In this document: positions 26,800 through 38,700 of the stretch, piece by piece
Layout of the letters: the number at the start of each line of letters is the position of its first letter
How positions within the stretch are numbered: position 1 is the stretch's first letter
Made by a program: the position numbers and the translations under genes
The notes under the pieces: generated by a model
The model's input: only the letters and a program-made list of their open reading frames with translations
What the model was told of the DNA's origin: nothing
Database searches by the model: none
Assembly (NCBI RefSeq): GCF_004798865.1
Contig: NW_025336495.1
Coordinates: 1,123,701-1,187,700 of the forward strand
Length of the DNA: 64,000 nucleotides
Reading direction: 5' to 3'
DNA from: Varanus komodoensis
Taxonomy: Eukaryota > Chordata > Lepidosauria > Squamata > Varanidae

Positions 26800-29700
26800 C
26801 TTGCACGGCTTGCCCATGGGGTGTTCCCAGCTCCCGAGGACTTCGGTCCAGTGTGAGAAGAGCCCCGTCTGCTGCTCTTCAAGCTTCAGAGCAGTGATTT
26901 TGGACTGGAGTCCTTTCAACCGATCTTCAAATTTCCTGCTTTTATCCAGGTACTCTAATCTGTGAAGCAGACACATGAAAATGAGTATGAAAATCAGGTG
27001 AGCTGCAGACGCCTGGAAACTGGTACCTGGGGCAGACACTGGACCACCAATACTCTGTTTATTTAACACCGAAAAATCAGTCCCTGGTCCAGTGACCTCT
27101 GAACTGTGCAGGAAGAGCTGAGTTCTTGCGCAAATGTACAGAGGTTGCAGAATCAAGTTCCATTTGGTGCAGAACTTCACTCTGGAGAGTAGAGTGAGTG
27201 TCGCTGTCAGAGTCCTACCTTTCTCTTTCTATTTCAAAGGAGAGCCGCTTCAAGTCACTGTCTCGCAAATCCAACTTTAAGGGGCCTTTGTCAGTGCTGG
27301 GGTCCCTGGCGTCGACAGAAAAGGGCTGGGTGCACTTGGCGATGTGCTGGGAGAGGCAGCAATAGAAAGAAGTGCATGTTTAGGAACAGGTCTGAAAAAT
27401 CTTGAAGGTTTTCGAAAAGAACTGTTTATGCCAGGACGCGCTCCAACGGAGCAAAGCTCAGGGACCCCAGGTTCCATATAGATGCCAGGAAGCACTTCCT
27501 GACTGTTGGGACCCCGAGGGTGTGGAATGGGCTTCCCCGGGAGGTGGTTGGGACCCCATCGGTGAGGGTGTTCAAGGACAGGCTGGACATGCACATGGTG
27601 AGCATGTCGTGAGCGGAGCCAGCTGGAGCCGGGGGTCAGACTAGATGGCCCCAGAGACCCCTTCTGACTCACTCTGTTTCTATGTTTCTATGCCCCTGGA
27701 GCCTGTAGGCCAAATTCCATTATGGAGAGCACATTCCAGGTGGCAGTGTCAAAATATCAAAAACAACAGCTTCATTTAGCACAAAGCTTTACCTGCTGGT
27801 AGCTAAGCCCCGGGAGGTGTTTCAGCCCCCAGAATGCGTCAGCAGCTGCACAACAGTTGGGAAAGCGGGCAGGGCCATCTGAGGAGCCCAGCCCGGGTCC
27901 TGGGCCTGAGCCGCTGCACCCTGTCCAGGAAGGAGGCGCCAGCAACACGCGAGGGGAAGGAAACTTTTGCTTGGGCACCCAGAAGGGAAAGGCGAATAGC
28001 CTGCCCAGCAACGCTGTCATCCTCATGGATACAGCTGGCCCTAGGAATTCTTAGGCTGGCAGTGCCAACATGTGGTCTCTGTGATGAGTGGGTAGCGGAG
28101 GAACATCGCTGCTGAAACTTTTTCACTTTTCAAACTTGACGGTTCCAAAAGGAATGAATTCAGTGCAAGTCAAAGTGAGCTACTGGCCCACATCCAATAG
28201 CACTCAAATCTAAAATCAAGGTGGCCATTAACTTGGGGTGACTATCTCTAGAAAACGCACTTGTATGCCAAGAGTTCTTCAGACATGCTAAAATTGCAGC
28301 TTCGACCATTTCTTAGTGCCCTCCTTTAAAATTTGCTCCTCCTCGTGCCTGAAGGTGTCGTGTGTTCCAAATGAGCGCCACAGAGAGCTGTCAATGAATG
28401 TGTGGCTGCTCAAACGAACTGAGCACACTCCCACGAGCTTCCACCTTCCCACCCACCGGGCTCACGGAGAGCGTCAGCAGGGAATGATGCCAAGAACTCT
28501 TGCTTTTCTGTACGTCTCCCACCTCTCCCAAGAATCATGTGCCACAGGATTATTATTTGCCAGCCTGCCAACCATGAAAGCCCATGTGGGTCAGAGCTGC
28601 CTTTTCTCAAGCCCCCAATTAAGCGGGCACTGCTGCTATTCTGCCCCGTAAAGTAAAACTCACAGGGAAATGATTAAGTCTGCGAACGCCTTGCAGCCTC
28701 TGCTTGGCTTTTTCTTCTGCTTCTCTGGCCTCCTGCAGGTCTTGTTTCAGATGCTCGGCTTCTTTTGCCCTGTCAGACCAAATGCACCTTCATAAGTACA
28801 TGATCTCATGGTTTTAAAAAAAGGAATTCCTCCTTCCCCAGCCTGAAGCCCTCCAGATGCATCGGACTACAGCAGCCAGCATGCTTGACCAATGGTTAGG
28901 CAGGCTGGGAGAGATGGGAATTGCAGTCCAAACAGCTAGAAGGTACCGGCGTGGGAAAGGCTCCCTTAGAGCAGGCCAGTGCTGGCTTTCTTGCAGACGA
29001 TCCCCAGGAAGGGAACGTCAAGGTGCTTGGGCCTTGCTGGTACTTCTTTACCCAAATGTACCACCGGCTGTTTTCCGCTGAAAGACGCCCTCCAAAAAGA
29101 CCATGTTGCCTAGCGGTGCAGCAGAGGCACCCTCCACGGCCCCTCCCTGATGGGACTGCCTTCTGCCCACCGTGGCCACCAGCTGCGCCCCTCCTCCAGC
29201 ACTTCCGGCCTTGCCTCCCCATGCTTAAGTCTCAGGCAGACCAGGGACCGCGAACGCCGCAGCATGGCCTCTCCTGCCTGTCAGCCCACCGCCTGGGCCA
29301 AGGCGAGGCACGGGCACCCGTGGGCGGCCACGGAGAAGAGGCAGCGGCTCCGCTCAGGGAGCCCTGCAGGGCACGGCCTCCGACACACGCCGGCCACACT
29401 GGCTCCGGGCGCCTTGGCATAGAAGCACGCTGCCGAGCGCCCCGCCGCGGGCATCACCTCCGGTCCGATTCCTTCACCAGCTTCCGGGCAATGAGCTCCA
29501 CCTCCCGCATCTTGTGCTCCACCAGCCGCTTCTCCTCCTCGGTCTTCAGGGCGGCCAGCTCCAGCCGGTGCCGCTCCTGCTCGGCCTCCACGGCGCTCCG
29601 AGCCAGCAGTTTGGCCTCTTCCTCCGCGATCTGGGCCTTCTCGGCCAGCAGCTCTGCGGCGGCCTCTGAGCGGTGCTGGGAGGGGGCGAGAGAGCTGCTG

Positions 29701-32700
29701 CTGCCTTGGGGGGCCACAAGATGGAGGCAACAGGTGGCCCCCCCCAGCTGGTGTCCATCCAGAGGTGCTGGATGGCGGCTCCCATCATCCCCAGCCAGCA
29801 TCCAGCACGCCTGGAGCATGGCAGCGTGCGATGCTGGCTGTTGCCCTGGGGCAGCTCCTGTTGGGCCCCATCACCACGGCAGTGCTCACCAGGGCCTCGT
29901 TGGCTTGCCGGGCCTCGTCTTCCACCTCGAAGAGGCGCCGCTCCAGCTCCTCTTTGGCGTGCTCGGCCTCTTCGCGCAGCTGCTTCTCCCTGGCCAGGCG
30001 CTGGTGCTCCACCTGGAGAAGGGGCACACCCGCTGCTTCGTAACGGCGAGCCCCACCACGTGCAGCCCCCACCCAGCCACGCATGCGCAGAAGCGCAAGA
30101 GCGGAGCCCGGCTCGCATTGGCTGGGCACGGCGACCCGGCCAAGGTCCAAAAGGGAAACGCGTGGGCGACAGGGTGCCCACCCAGCCTGGTGGAAGCCGC
30201 GGTGGCAGTTTCAAGGCGGCTGTTCTGCCCCCCCCCCCTTCTGATGCTTCTTCAGCCGTAAACCCCTTCAAAAGGACAGCTTCGTCAACAGCATTGTCAC
30301 CCCGCTTTCTTCTGCTCTGAGACTACAAGGGATTTGAGCAAACTCCTCTGCCCAAATAGACAGATGCAGCTATTTGCAGGCACCCCAGCCGTTGGAGGAG
30401 ATTGAGGAAAGAATGGATTTCCATCCAATTTGCAAGAGCTTCCCTCCCTAATAATAAATTGCCGTGTTCGTCAGTCACAGCAAATACAGAATCCTGTTGC
30501 AGATTTGAGCAGTGTCTTGAGCTGGTACGCTCCAGATGTTGGGCTGCAATCGCCATCATTCCCGGCCAGCACTGGCCAGGGAGGACCCCTTCCCCCGCCT
30601 CTGCCGCCCAAGGCAGGTGTCACCTTCTTCCTAGCTTTCTCCTCCCGGGACTGCGCTTTCATCTGCTGGATTTCAATGGGATCCACACGTCGCCGTCTCA
30701 TGAACAAGTCATGGTTTCCAATGAAGAGCTGCGTGATCTGCAGGAAAGGGACACGAGAGGCATCCTTGCCAGGGGCTCAGCTTCCCACTTCCCACAGGGG
30801 CCAGCCAGGTGGGTCCAGCAAGCTGACAAGCAAGATGCAAACAGAAGAGCCTTTCCCCAGGCAGGATTCGGGGCCACGCCGTGCCAAACTGTGGAGGCCT
30901 GATTTAGCTCTCCCGGGTAATCCAAATGTCTTTCTTTGCTTTCCAGCCCATATCATGGAACCATCTCTGGGAAGCGCACAAGCAGGACAGGAGGGAAATG
31001 GACCTCCAGCCTTCTGGTAAAAAGGTAAAGGTTTCCCCTTGACATCAAGTCCAGTCATGCCTGACTCTCGGGGGCGGTGCTCATCTCCGTTTCCCAGCTG
31101 AGGGAGCCAGCGCTTGTCCGCAGACAGTCTCCTTGGTCACAGGGCCGGCATGACTAAACACCGAGGAGCAGAAACGCTGTTACCTGCCCACCGAAGTGGC
31201 ACCTTTTTATCTACCTGCATTTGCATGCTTTCGAACTGCAAGGTGGGCAGGAGCTGGGACGGAGCAACGGGAACTCACCCCTTTGTACAGATTCGAACCG
31301 GCGACCTTCCGATCTACCAGCCCAGCAGCACAGCGGTTTAAACCACTGCGCCACCTGCAGTTCCTTAAAACTTTTCTCCAGCCAAAGAGGGTCCTGAAGT
31401 AGCTTCCATACAATCAATAAAAACAAGACAGTCCCTGTCTGCAGGCAAACCATCTAAAAAGTGACAGCATGAAAGGAAAGCAGGGTGGGGCAGAAAAGCA
31501 CAGGAAAAGCTACGACTGCTTTTCAAGTTTGATGAAAAGACGCTGGTGTTGGTGGCACTGGTCCAAAGCACAGCACCCCCCCCCCCGGCCCCCAAACTGA
31601 CTGAGCATAACCAGCGAACTACAGGCGAGGGGGCAGCAACAGGGCCAGAGTGGGGCTTCTCCCGCCAGAAGGAATAAAACATCCAATTTTTATAGCTGCA
31701 CCTGCTGGAGCAGGCGGAAGACCAAAGTGCCGAAGACACTTGCTCCCCAAGGGAGAAGGGGGAATGGTGTGATGAGCAAGCCCCAGAGGCACTGGGATTC
31801 TGCCCCACGGCAGAATGGCAGTGGAAGCAGCCCAAGGCAGTGGAATGGAGCAAGCTGAGAATCAAATAAAACCTCAAACAGAGAGAGTGGCGACACGTCT
31901 TTGGAGGATCTGTTCCCAGCTACTTGGGCCCTTAAGTGAGGTCTTCACACACAGCCTGTCTCCCTGCCGCTCCCAAATCCTCCTTGGAAGAAGGTCATGA
32001 TTTTTCCTTTTTTATGGACAGGGAAGCAGAGATACAAACCATGATGCCAAAGACCTCACGATTTCAAGCTCGCACTCCCTGATGAGACCGGAAGAGCAGC
32101 AGGCGTCTTCTCTCCCGCAGGCCGGTTTACAGCCTCTGCCTTCCATCCAGAGCAGCCCAGGGGCTTCCGCAGCTCAAGGCAAAACCACCCTCAGGGAGGC
32201 AACCGGAAAGGACCTCCTTACCAGTTTATGGGCTTTAGGCTGTGAAGAGAAGAACTTGAAGACTTCCGCTTTCTTGTCAATGGGTTTGATTGTGAGCTGG
32301 AGAACAGAGAGAAAAGCCAGTGATCTTGAGCACAAGGCACAGCGAATGGTCTTTCGCCAGCTCAGGCCTCCATGTTTCGTAAAGTAAATGGGGATGGAAT
32401 GAAAATAGGGGCACTAGGCAGCATTTCCTCTTGCACGAGTGTCCAGCAACGCTCGCACCTGTAGCAAGGAGCCTCCTAACCACGCCCCCGTCTTCCTGGT
32501 TCATGCTAAATTCATTTACCTACATTTTTGTCCTAACTTTCTAAAGACTGGACAACCACATGTTGGGGATTGCATGAGCGGAGCCAGCTGGAGCCAGGGG
32601 TCAGACTAGATGGTGAGTCAGAAGGGGCTTTGCTTAAGGTGAGTCAGGAGGGGCCTCCCAGGCCATCTAGTCTGACCCCACCTATGCAATCCCCAACACG

Positions 32701-35700
32701 TGCATGTCCAGCCTATCCTTGAACACCCTCACCGAAGGGGCCTCAGCCACCTCCCAAGGAAGCCCATTCCACACCCTCGGGGGCCTAACTGTCAGCAAGT
32801 GCTTCCTGGCATCTAAATGGGACCTTGGCTCCCTGAGCTTTGCCCCCTTGGAACGTATCCTGCCTTCCTCTGCAGGGGGGCTCAGGTCTCTCTACCCACC
32901 TCCGTGTGACAGCCCCTCATATACCTGTGTGTCACCAAAATATCCCCTCTGAGTCTCCTCCAGGCTGAAGAGACCCAGTTCCCTCAGTCTCGCCTCATAC
33001 GGCTTCCCCTGCAAACCGGCCACCAACCTTGTGGCCCTACGCTGCACTGACTCCAACCTGGCTATATCCTTCCTGTAATGAGGGGCCCAAAACTGAGCAC
33101 AATACTCCAGTTGCGGGCGCACCAGAGTCGTATAGAGTGGTAGTAATACCTCTCTCGATCTGGAAGCCACACTTCTGGCTATGCAACCAAGGGTGGCGCT
33201 TGCCCTCTTGACCACCGCATCACACTGCTGGCTCATGTTCAGCCTGCAGTCAACCAGCACCCCGAGGTCCCTTTCACAAGTGCTGCTCTCCAGCCACCTG
33301 TCCCCCATCCTGTCCCTGTGACACCTACAGGAGTAATTTGCTCCTGTGTTCTGAACTTGAGGCAGCTTCCACAGCCGTCTCCCTCCTTCCCTTTCTTATC
33401 CTCCCGGCACTTCTGTGCGGTGGGCTCGGCCGGGCGTCTGCAGCCGGGCCAAGGTCACCTGCAGGCTTCGTGGCCGTGTGGGGAACTGAGCCTGGGTCTC
33501 CTGGGCCGCGCCCAGCCCTCCACGCCCTGCACCAGCCATCTTTGTTTTGCTGGCTCAGGACATGTTGTCCCTGTACAGCAGGCCTGGAGAATGAATGATG
33601 CATCCCCCTTATCCCATTATTATGATTATTTTTTGCTGCGTTTATATCCCACTGCTCTTCCTTGTGTGCGAAGCCCACTTCTGTCCAATCTTCTTCCTCC
33701 GAGGAACTTCCTTCCACTCCCTGTTTGATGCTCACAACAGCCCTGTGGGGTGGGGTGGGGTGGGCTGAAAGTCAGAGACCGGTGGCCTGGGGGCTCGAGA
33801 CAGGTGCCCCAAGTCCCACGGCTGCCCTGTCACCACCATATCACGCTTTCCCTCCGAGTAAAATAGTACTGAAAAGGAACCATTAAGCAGGCTGTGTTTC
33901 CAAAAAGGAAGCTGTTACTGGACAGCAGCCCTTAAAAGCCTCTGCACCCCTTTGCCAAGTCAACGACCCACAAATCTGTTTCCTTTGGGGCAGAGGCCTC
34001 CCAAAACCCCGCATGAGGCAGGCACTTGCCCTGGCCACCTCCCCCTACCTCCTTCTCACTGTAGGAAATGTTCCGGATGCTGCTCCACTCAAAAGACTTG
34101 CTTGGAGAAAAGCGATTGTTGATGCTGTAAAGGTGGATCCCTTTGGCATCCACACCAAGCAGGAAGTCCGTACGATTCTTCTTTTGCTGCAGAGCAGTTC
34201 AAAGGGGAGAAATTAGCACAGTTGCAAAAACAAGCAGGTGCAACCGCATACCCTGGACCCCAGGGTGGGCTGCTGGCACCCCCCGAGAGAGAGTGGGGAG
34301 GGGGCTAGCCCAGCACAGAAGTGCCGCGACCGGCCGGAGCGCTCCCCTCTTTAAATACGCCGGCCCAAGCCATGGGCCCTGCTCAGCTGCGCCAGACTTC
34401 CCTAGGCCGGTGCCCTCCGGGTGCCTTGGCAGTACAGTTCCTATCATCCCCAGCCCGCATGGCCACATGCTCATCTAGCTCTGCCCTGCCCAAGCTGGTG
34501 CTCTCCAACGGTGTGGACTACGGACCGCCTCATCCCCAGCCCGCCTGGGCAACAGCGCCTGGCTTACAGGCGTCCGCCACAGATGCACGCGGCCGTGCTT
34601 GATTGGCCTGCTGTGGTGCAGAAGCTCAGGCCAGGGGACCGGGCTTTTGCAGGCAGCTGGACCCCCTTCCCCCAGCCTCTAAACGCGTGTGGGTTTCCTG
34701 CCTTTTCCTGACGCCCAAAAATCAAAACATCCTTCTTAAGGCCCAGTCACTGGTGGAAAGCGCCTCATCCAAGACACGGCAGTATCCGGCGGCTTCCCGG
34801 CCACACCGTGTCTGCCTCTGGCCCTGCCTTCCCAGACGGTTTCTCCAAAATGGCCCTTGGCCCTTGGGCAGAAGTGCCCGACATACATGCTTACAGCGAT
34901 AGGGAAATAATTCACTCCATACATCTCCAAGTCTTCTGCAATTTTAAGATAGTTCATCTCTGCTTCGTACCTGGAGGGAGAGGGTGAGGCAGAGAGAAGG
35001 GCATGTAGAAATGCATGACCCGCTCCAGGCAGCTCGAAAGGGGGGCGTGCCATGAAGGGAGATGGCTTGTCCTGTCCTTGTCCCACCAGCACTGATCAAA
35101 GCAGCTTATAAATTGCAAAAAGGACAGGATATGGCATACAGATTTATCAAAGCTGCATAACTGGACAGACAGATCCAACAGCAGCACATGAAAGCAGTGG
35201 CACATGGACATCAAGCCCATCCAGAGCTGTTCAGCAGCAAAGCGTGTTGCACAAAGAAGCAACCGTTGACAGAGAACAGCCTCCCCAGCAAGGAGATTTC
35301 CAGAGTTTGGGTGCCACTACCAAAAAGGCCCTGCCTCCTGGATCTGCCTGCCAACTGTCTGAAAGCACACAGAGCTCAGGGTGACAGCTGGTGACCCCAA
35401 AACCTGGGCAGAGCCATGAGAGGAGACAGTCCTTGAGATAGCCTGATTTAGGGCTTCAGAGACCGACCAGCCCTCTGGACTGAGATGCAAGAACAGCCTT
35501 CCAGCCATGTTGGTGCCAGAGCCCCTTTGGAGGGTGCCTGGAGAGGGAGAGCAATCAGCAGAGCCAATACCAGAGAGGTGTGTTATAACGACCATTTCCT
35601 AGGTTCCCAACTGCTTGGCAGACCATGAGATGAGGCCCCAGGCAGACTAGGGACCCCCAAGAGCCAGTGCCCAGAGCCAAGCGGGGGCAGGGCTGCCCCT

Positions 35701-38700
35701 CCCCTCAGTGCCCCCATCCCGTCCGGCGATTTGGAGCAATGGCGCTCTGATACCTGGCTAAGCCCTGGTGTCCGGCATACCAGGCCGCGATCTTCTTTTC
35801 CCACATCTCGGGTGTCATTTGATATTGACGGAGGACCTACAAAGAAAGAATCTGTGGAAGGCCGTTCCATGCTGTCTGTCCTGCAACAACGGGGGGTTGG
35901 ACCTGATAGCCTTCCTGGCCCCTTCCAGCTCTACTCTTCTATGGTTCTAAGTCAGAATGGAAGAGTGTTTTCTTTGCTTTCTAAAAAGGTGCAGAAAGAC
36001 TTACTCTCTTTGGCAAGAGCTCCTCTGGAGCCAGGAAGCCAGGCTTGTGCAGATTGGGGTCATAGTCACCATACTGTAACCAAAACAAGGAAAAAGAGAT
36101 CAGGTAGGGTGGCTGCCCTCCTGCAGGTAGCCAAGGGGGGCAAGTTGCAGCCTTCCAGGCATCGAACTGCAGCCCCCATCAGCCCTCGCCAGCCAAGGAC
36201 AAGGGCAGTTTGCAACGATCCATCGAGTGCCTCAATTCTGAACTTATTCCCCGGCAAGGATGTTGAACACAATAGCTAAGAACCGATCCATGATCTCAGT
36301 TCCAAGGAACTTTGCTGGGAGGCAAGGCAGCCTAACAGTGAGATGGTGTGCATGCCACTGGTTCCATGAAAACCTTGTGGAATATGGGGTTTGCTGTGGA
36401 ATTCAAGCTCCTGAAAATCTCTTCTCAATAAAAGAGTCCAGCAGAAGTTCCTAGGCCTCAAGGTGGAGAAGGTAGACCTGGGAATGTGAGGGCAAGGCCT
36501 ACGAAATCTCAGAAAGCAGAACTCTGTGCCTTGCTGGCAAAGCCCATCATGCACACTTGTAGCTGCACACACGTAGTCACAGGTGCAGCTTGGCCTGGTT
36601 TGGATTTTCATCTTTAAAAAGACACTCGGTTTGAAGCAAAAGTCCTACTTCAGTCAGGAATTCCAATCACATTGGCCCCGAGACCCATCAGGCCTTTGAA
36701 CAGGCTGTGTTCACACATGCTGGAGCCGGGGGTCAGACTAGATGGCCCGGGAGACCCCTTCTGACTTGCTCTGTTTCTATGTTTCTATGCTTTCTCAGCT
36801 GGAAGAAAAGCATCCCAGCACTGTTTTCCGGCGCTCCACGTGCACGGGTATCAATCCAACCCCTTTCTGCATTAATTATGGCTGTGTAATTGCAGAGAAA
36901 ATCTTTTTTTTAAAGCAACAAGGAAAGAAAGGTGGCGACCACACAAGTTTAAAGCCGCACCTTGGCTTGAACAGCGTAAGAAGCCAACAGAACCGCAACC
37001 TCAGGGGAGCAGAAGATGTCTTCATCCAATATTTGTTTCTTCACCTAAAGCACAAAAAGGAGGAGAAAAAACAAGAAAGAAAAAAATCCAAGACTTAACC
37101 AAAGTTTGAAAACAAAATGGTGCTCACCCAGACTTTTTAATGGCAACTGCAATGTAAACATTCACTGAATTATGAGAGGAGAAAGAAAAGTGGGCAGCTG
37201 AAGCCTTCTGATTCTTTAAAAAATGCGTGTTTAAGGGAGTAGCCTACACTTCTCTCCCTCTGCAGAGCCACAGAAACGGTGAAGAGGCGTTCAGAATCAC
37301 GCTCCCTCCGTGTGCAGAGCTCCGGCGCTCCGAAAGCTGGCACGTCAGGTGCCGGAACAGCCCGCAGGAGTGACCAAGGCCAGCTGAGAAAGGACGGAGT
37401 TGAGCAGAGCTGGCTGGGGCAAGCCGAGCATCGCAGGTTTGTTCTGGCTGATCATGCCTGGGGCTGCTCCTCAGACTCCATGGGCACGGCTGCCTGCGTG
37501 AGGTCCGGGTAGCGAGGCCGCACCGTTCTTGCCCCACGGCGGCCAAGCAGAATTAAGGGAGGATCCACTGCTTTCTGGTATTCTTAAGTGGACGGCTTTT
37601 GCACACAGAAGCTCTTCAACACAGCCCACGAGGTGCTGAATGGCATAAATGAGTTTTCACCAGCCTGCCACCCTCCAGATGTGTTGGACTACAATTCCCA
37701 GCATCCCCAAGCCAGCAGGCTGATAGTACAACACATCTGGAATGTGCAAGGTACACACTCACTTCTGGAATGTGTCCTGAGACTTACAGTCCAACTCAGT
37801 TGGGGAAGACTGGTTTACAGTTTTTTCATTCTAAAATGGTTGTTCACCATTTCAGTGGCTTCGTAGTGAATAAGCGAGTAAAAGGTAAAGGTAAATGTTT
37901 CCCCGTGACATTAAAGTCCAGTCATGCCTGACTCTAGGGGGCGGTGTTCATCCCCGTTTCCTGGCCGCGGGAGCCAGCGTTTGTCCACAGACGGTCTCCA
38001 TGGTCGTGTGGCCGGCATGACCAAACACCGAGGTGCAGGAACGCTGTGACCTGCCCACCGAAGTGGCACCTTTTTATCTACCTGCATTTGCATGCTTTCG
38101 AACTGCAAGGTGGGCAGGAGCTGGGACGGAGCACGGGAGCTCACCCCGTCTGCGGATTCGAACTGCTGACCTTGCGATCAACCAGCCCAGCGGCTCAGCG
38201 GTTTAACCACTGCGCCACCGCATCCCTGAATAAGGCAGTATATGAATACAAATATGAACAATGAATAAAAATAATAATCAGTCATGCATCTGGAAGGCCC
38301 CACAATAGGAGAGGCTGAAATAGAGCATACACGCAGTTTTGGGGTTAAGTTGGCTTTCAAATGGGTTTCTAATCTGCTCTCTGAAATGGGGCGGGCTGAG
38401 AAAGCTAAGCCACTGTGCCTCTCTGACCACACATTTCAAGCCGTGAATTCAAAACTTGTAAGTGCACAGATGTCTGAACAAGTTTTCCCTGCACCCTGTA
38501 CGCACACGTTATGCTGCAGATGTGTGATCTTTGTTCAGATCTGTTGCTTCTGAAGCTGGAAAACACTCCCCCTGCCTGGCCTTCTGTAAGGTCCAAACAA
38601 GCCCAGGCAGGTTCCCCACAGAAGAAAAGAAAGGAAGAATGCAGATGAAAAGACCAGCAGCCTTTCCAAAAACAGCACAGCACAACAATTGTCAAGGTGA

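Noticed and set aside
28921-30261. Long plus-strand ORF of 446 codons
   Set aside because: It is the shadow of merlin-like exons 11-12 on the other strand plus GC-rich introns; the protein is low-complexity and no family is recognised.
31300-31366. Possible antisense tRNA gene with GGTTCGAATC
   Set aside because: It is the tRNA-like head of a Sauria-type SINE with body and tail attached.
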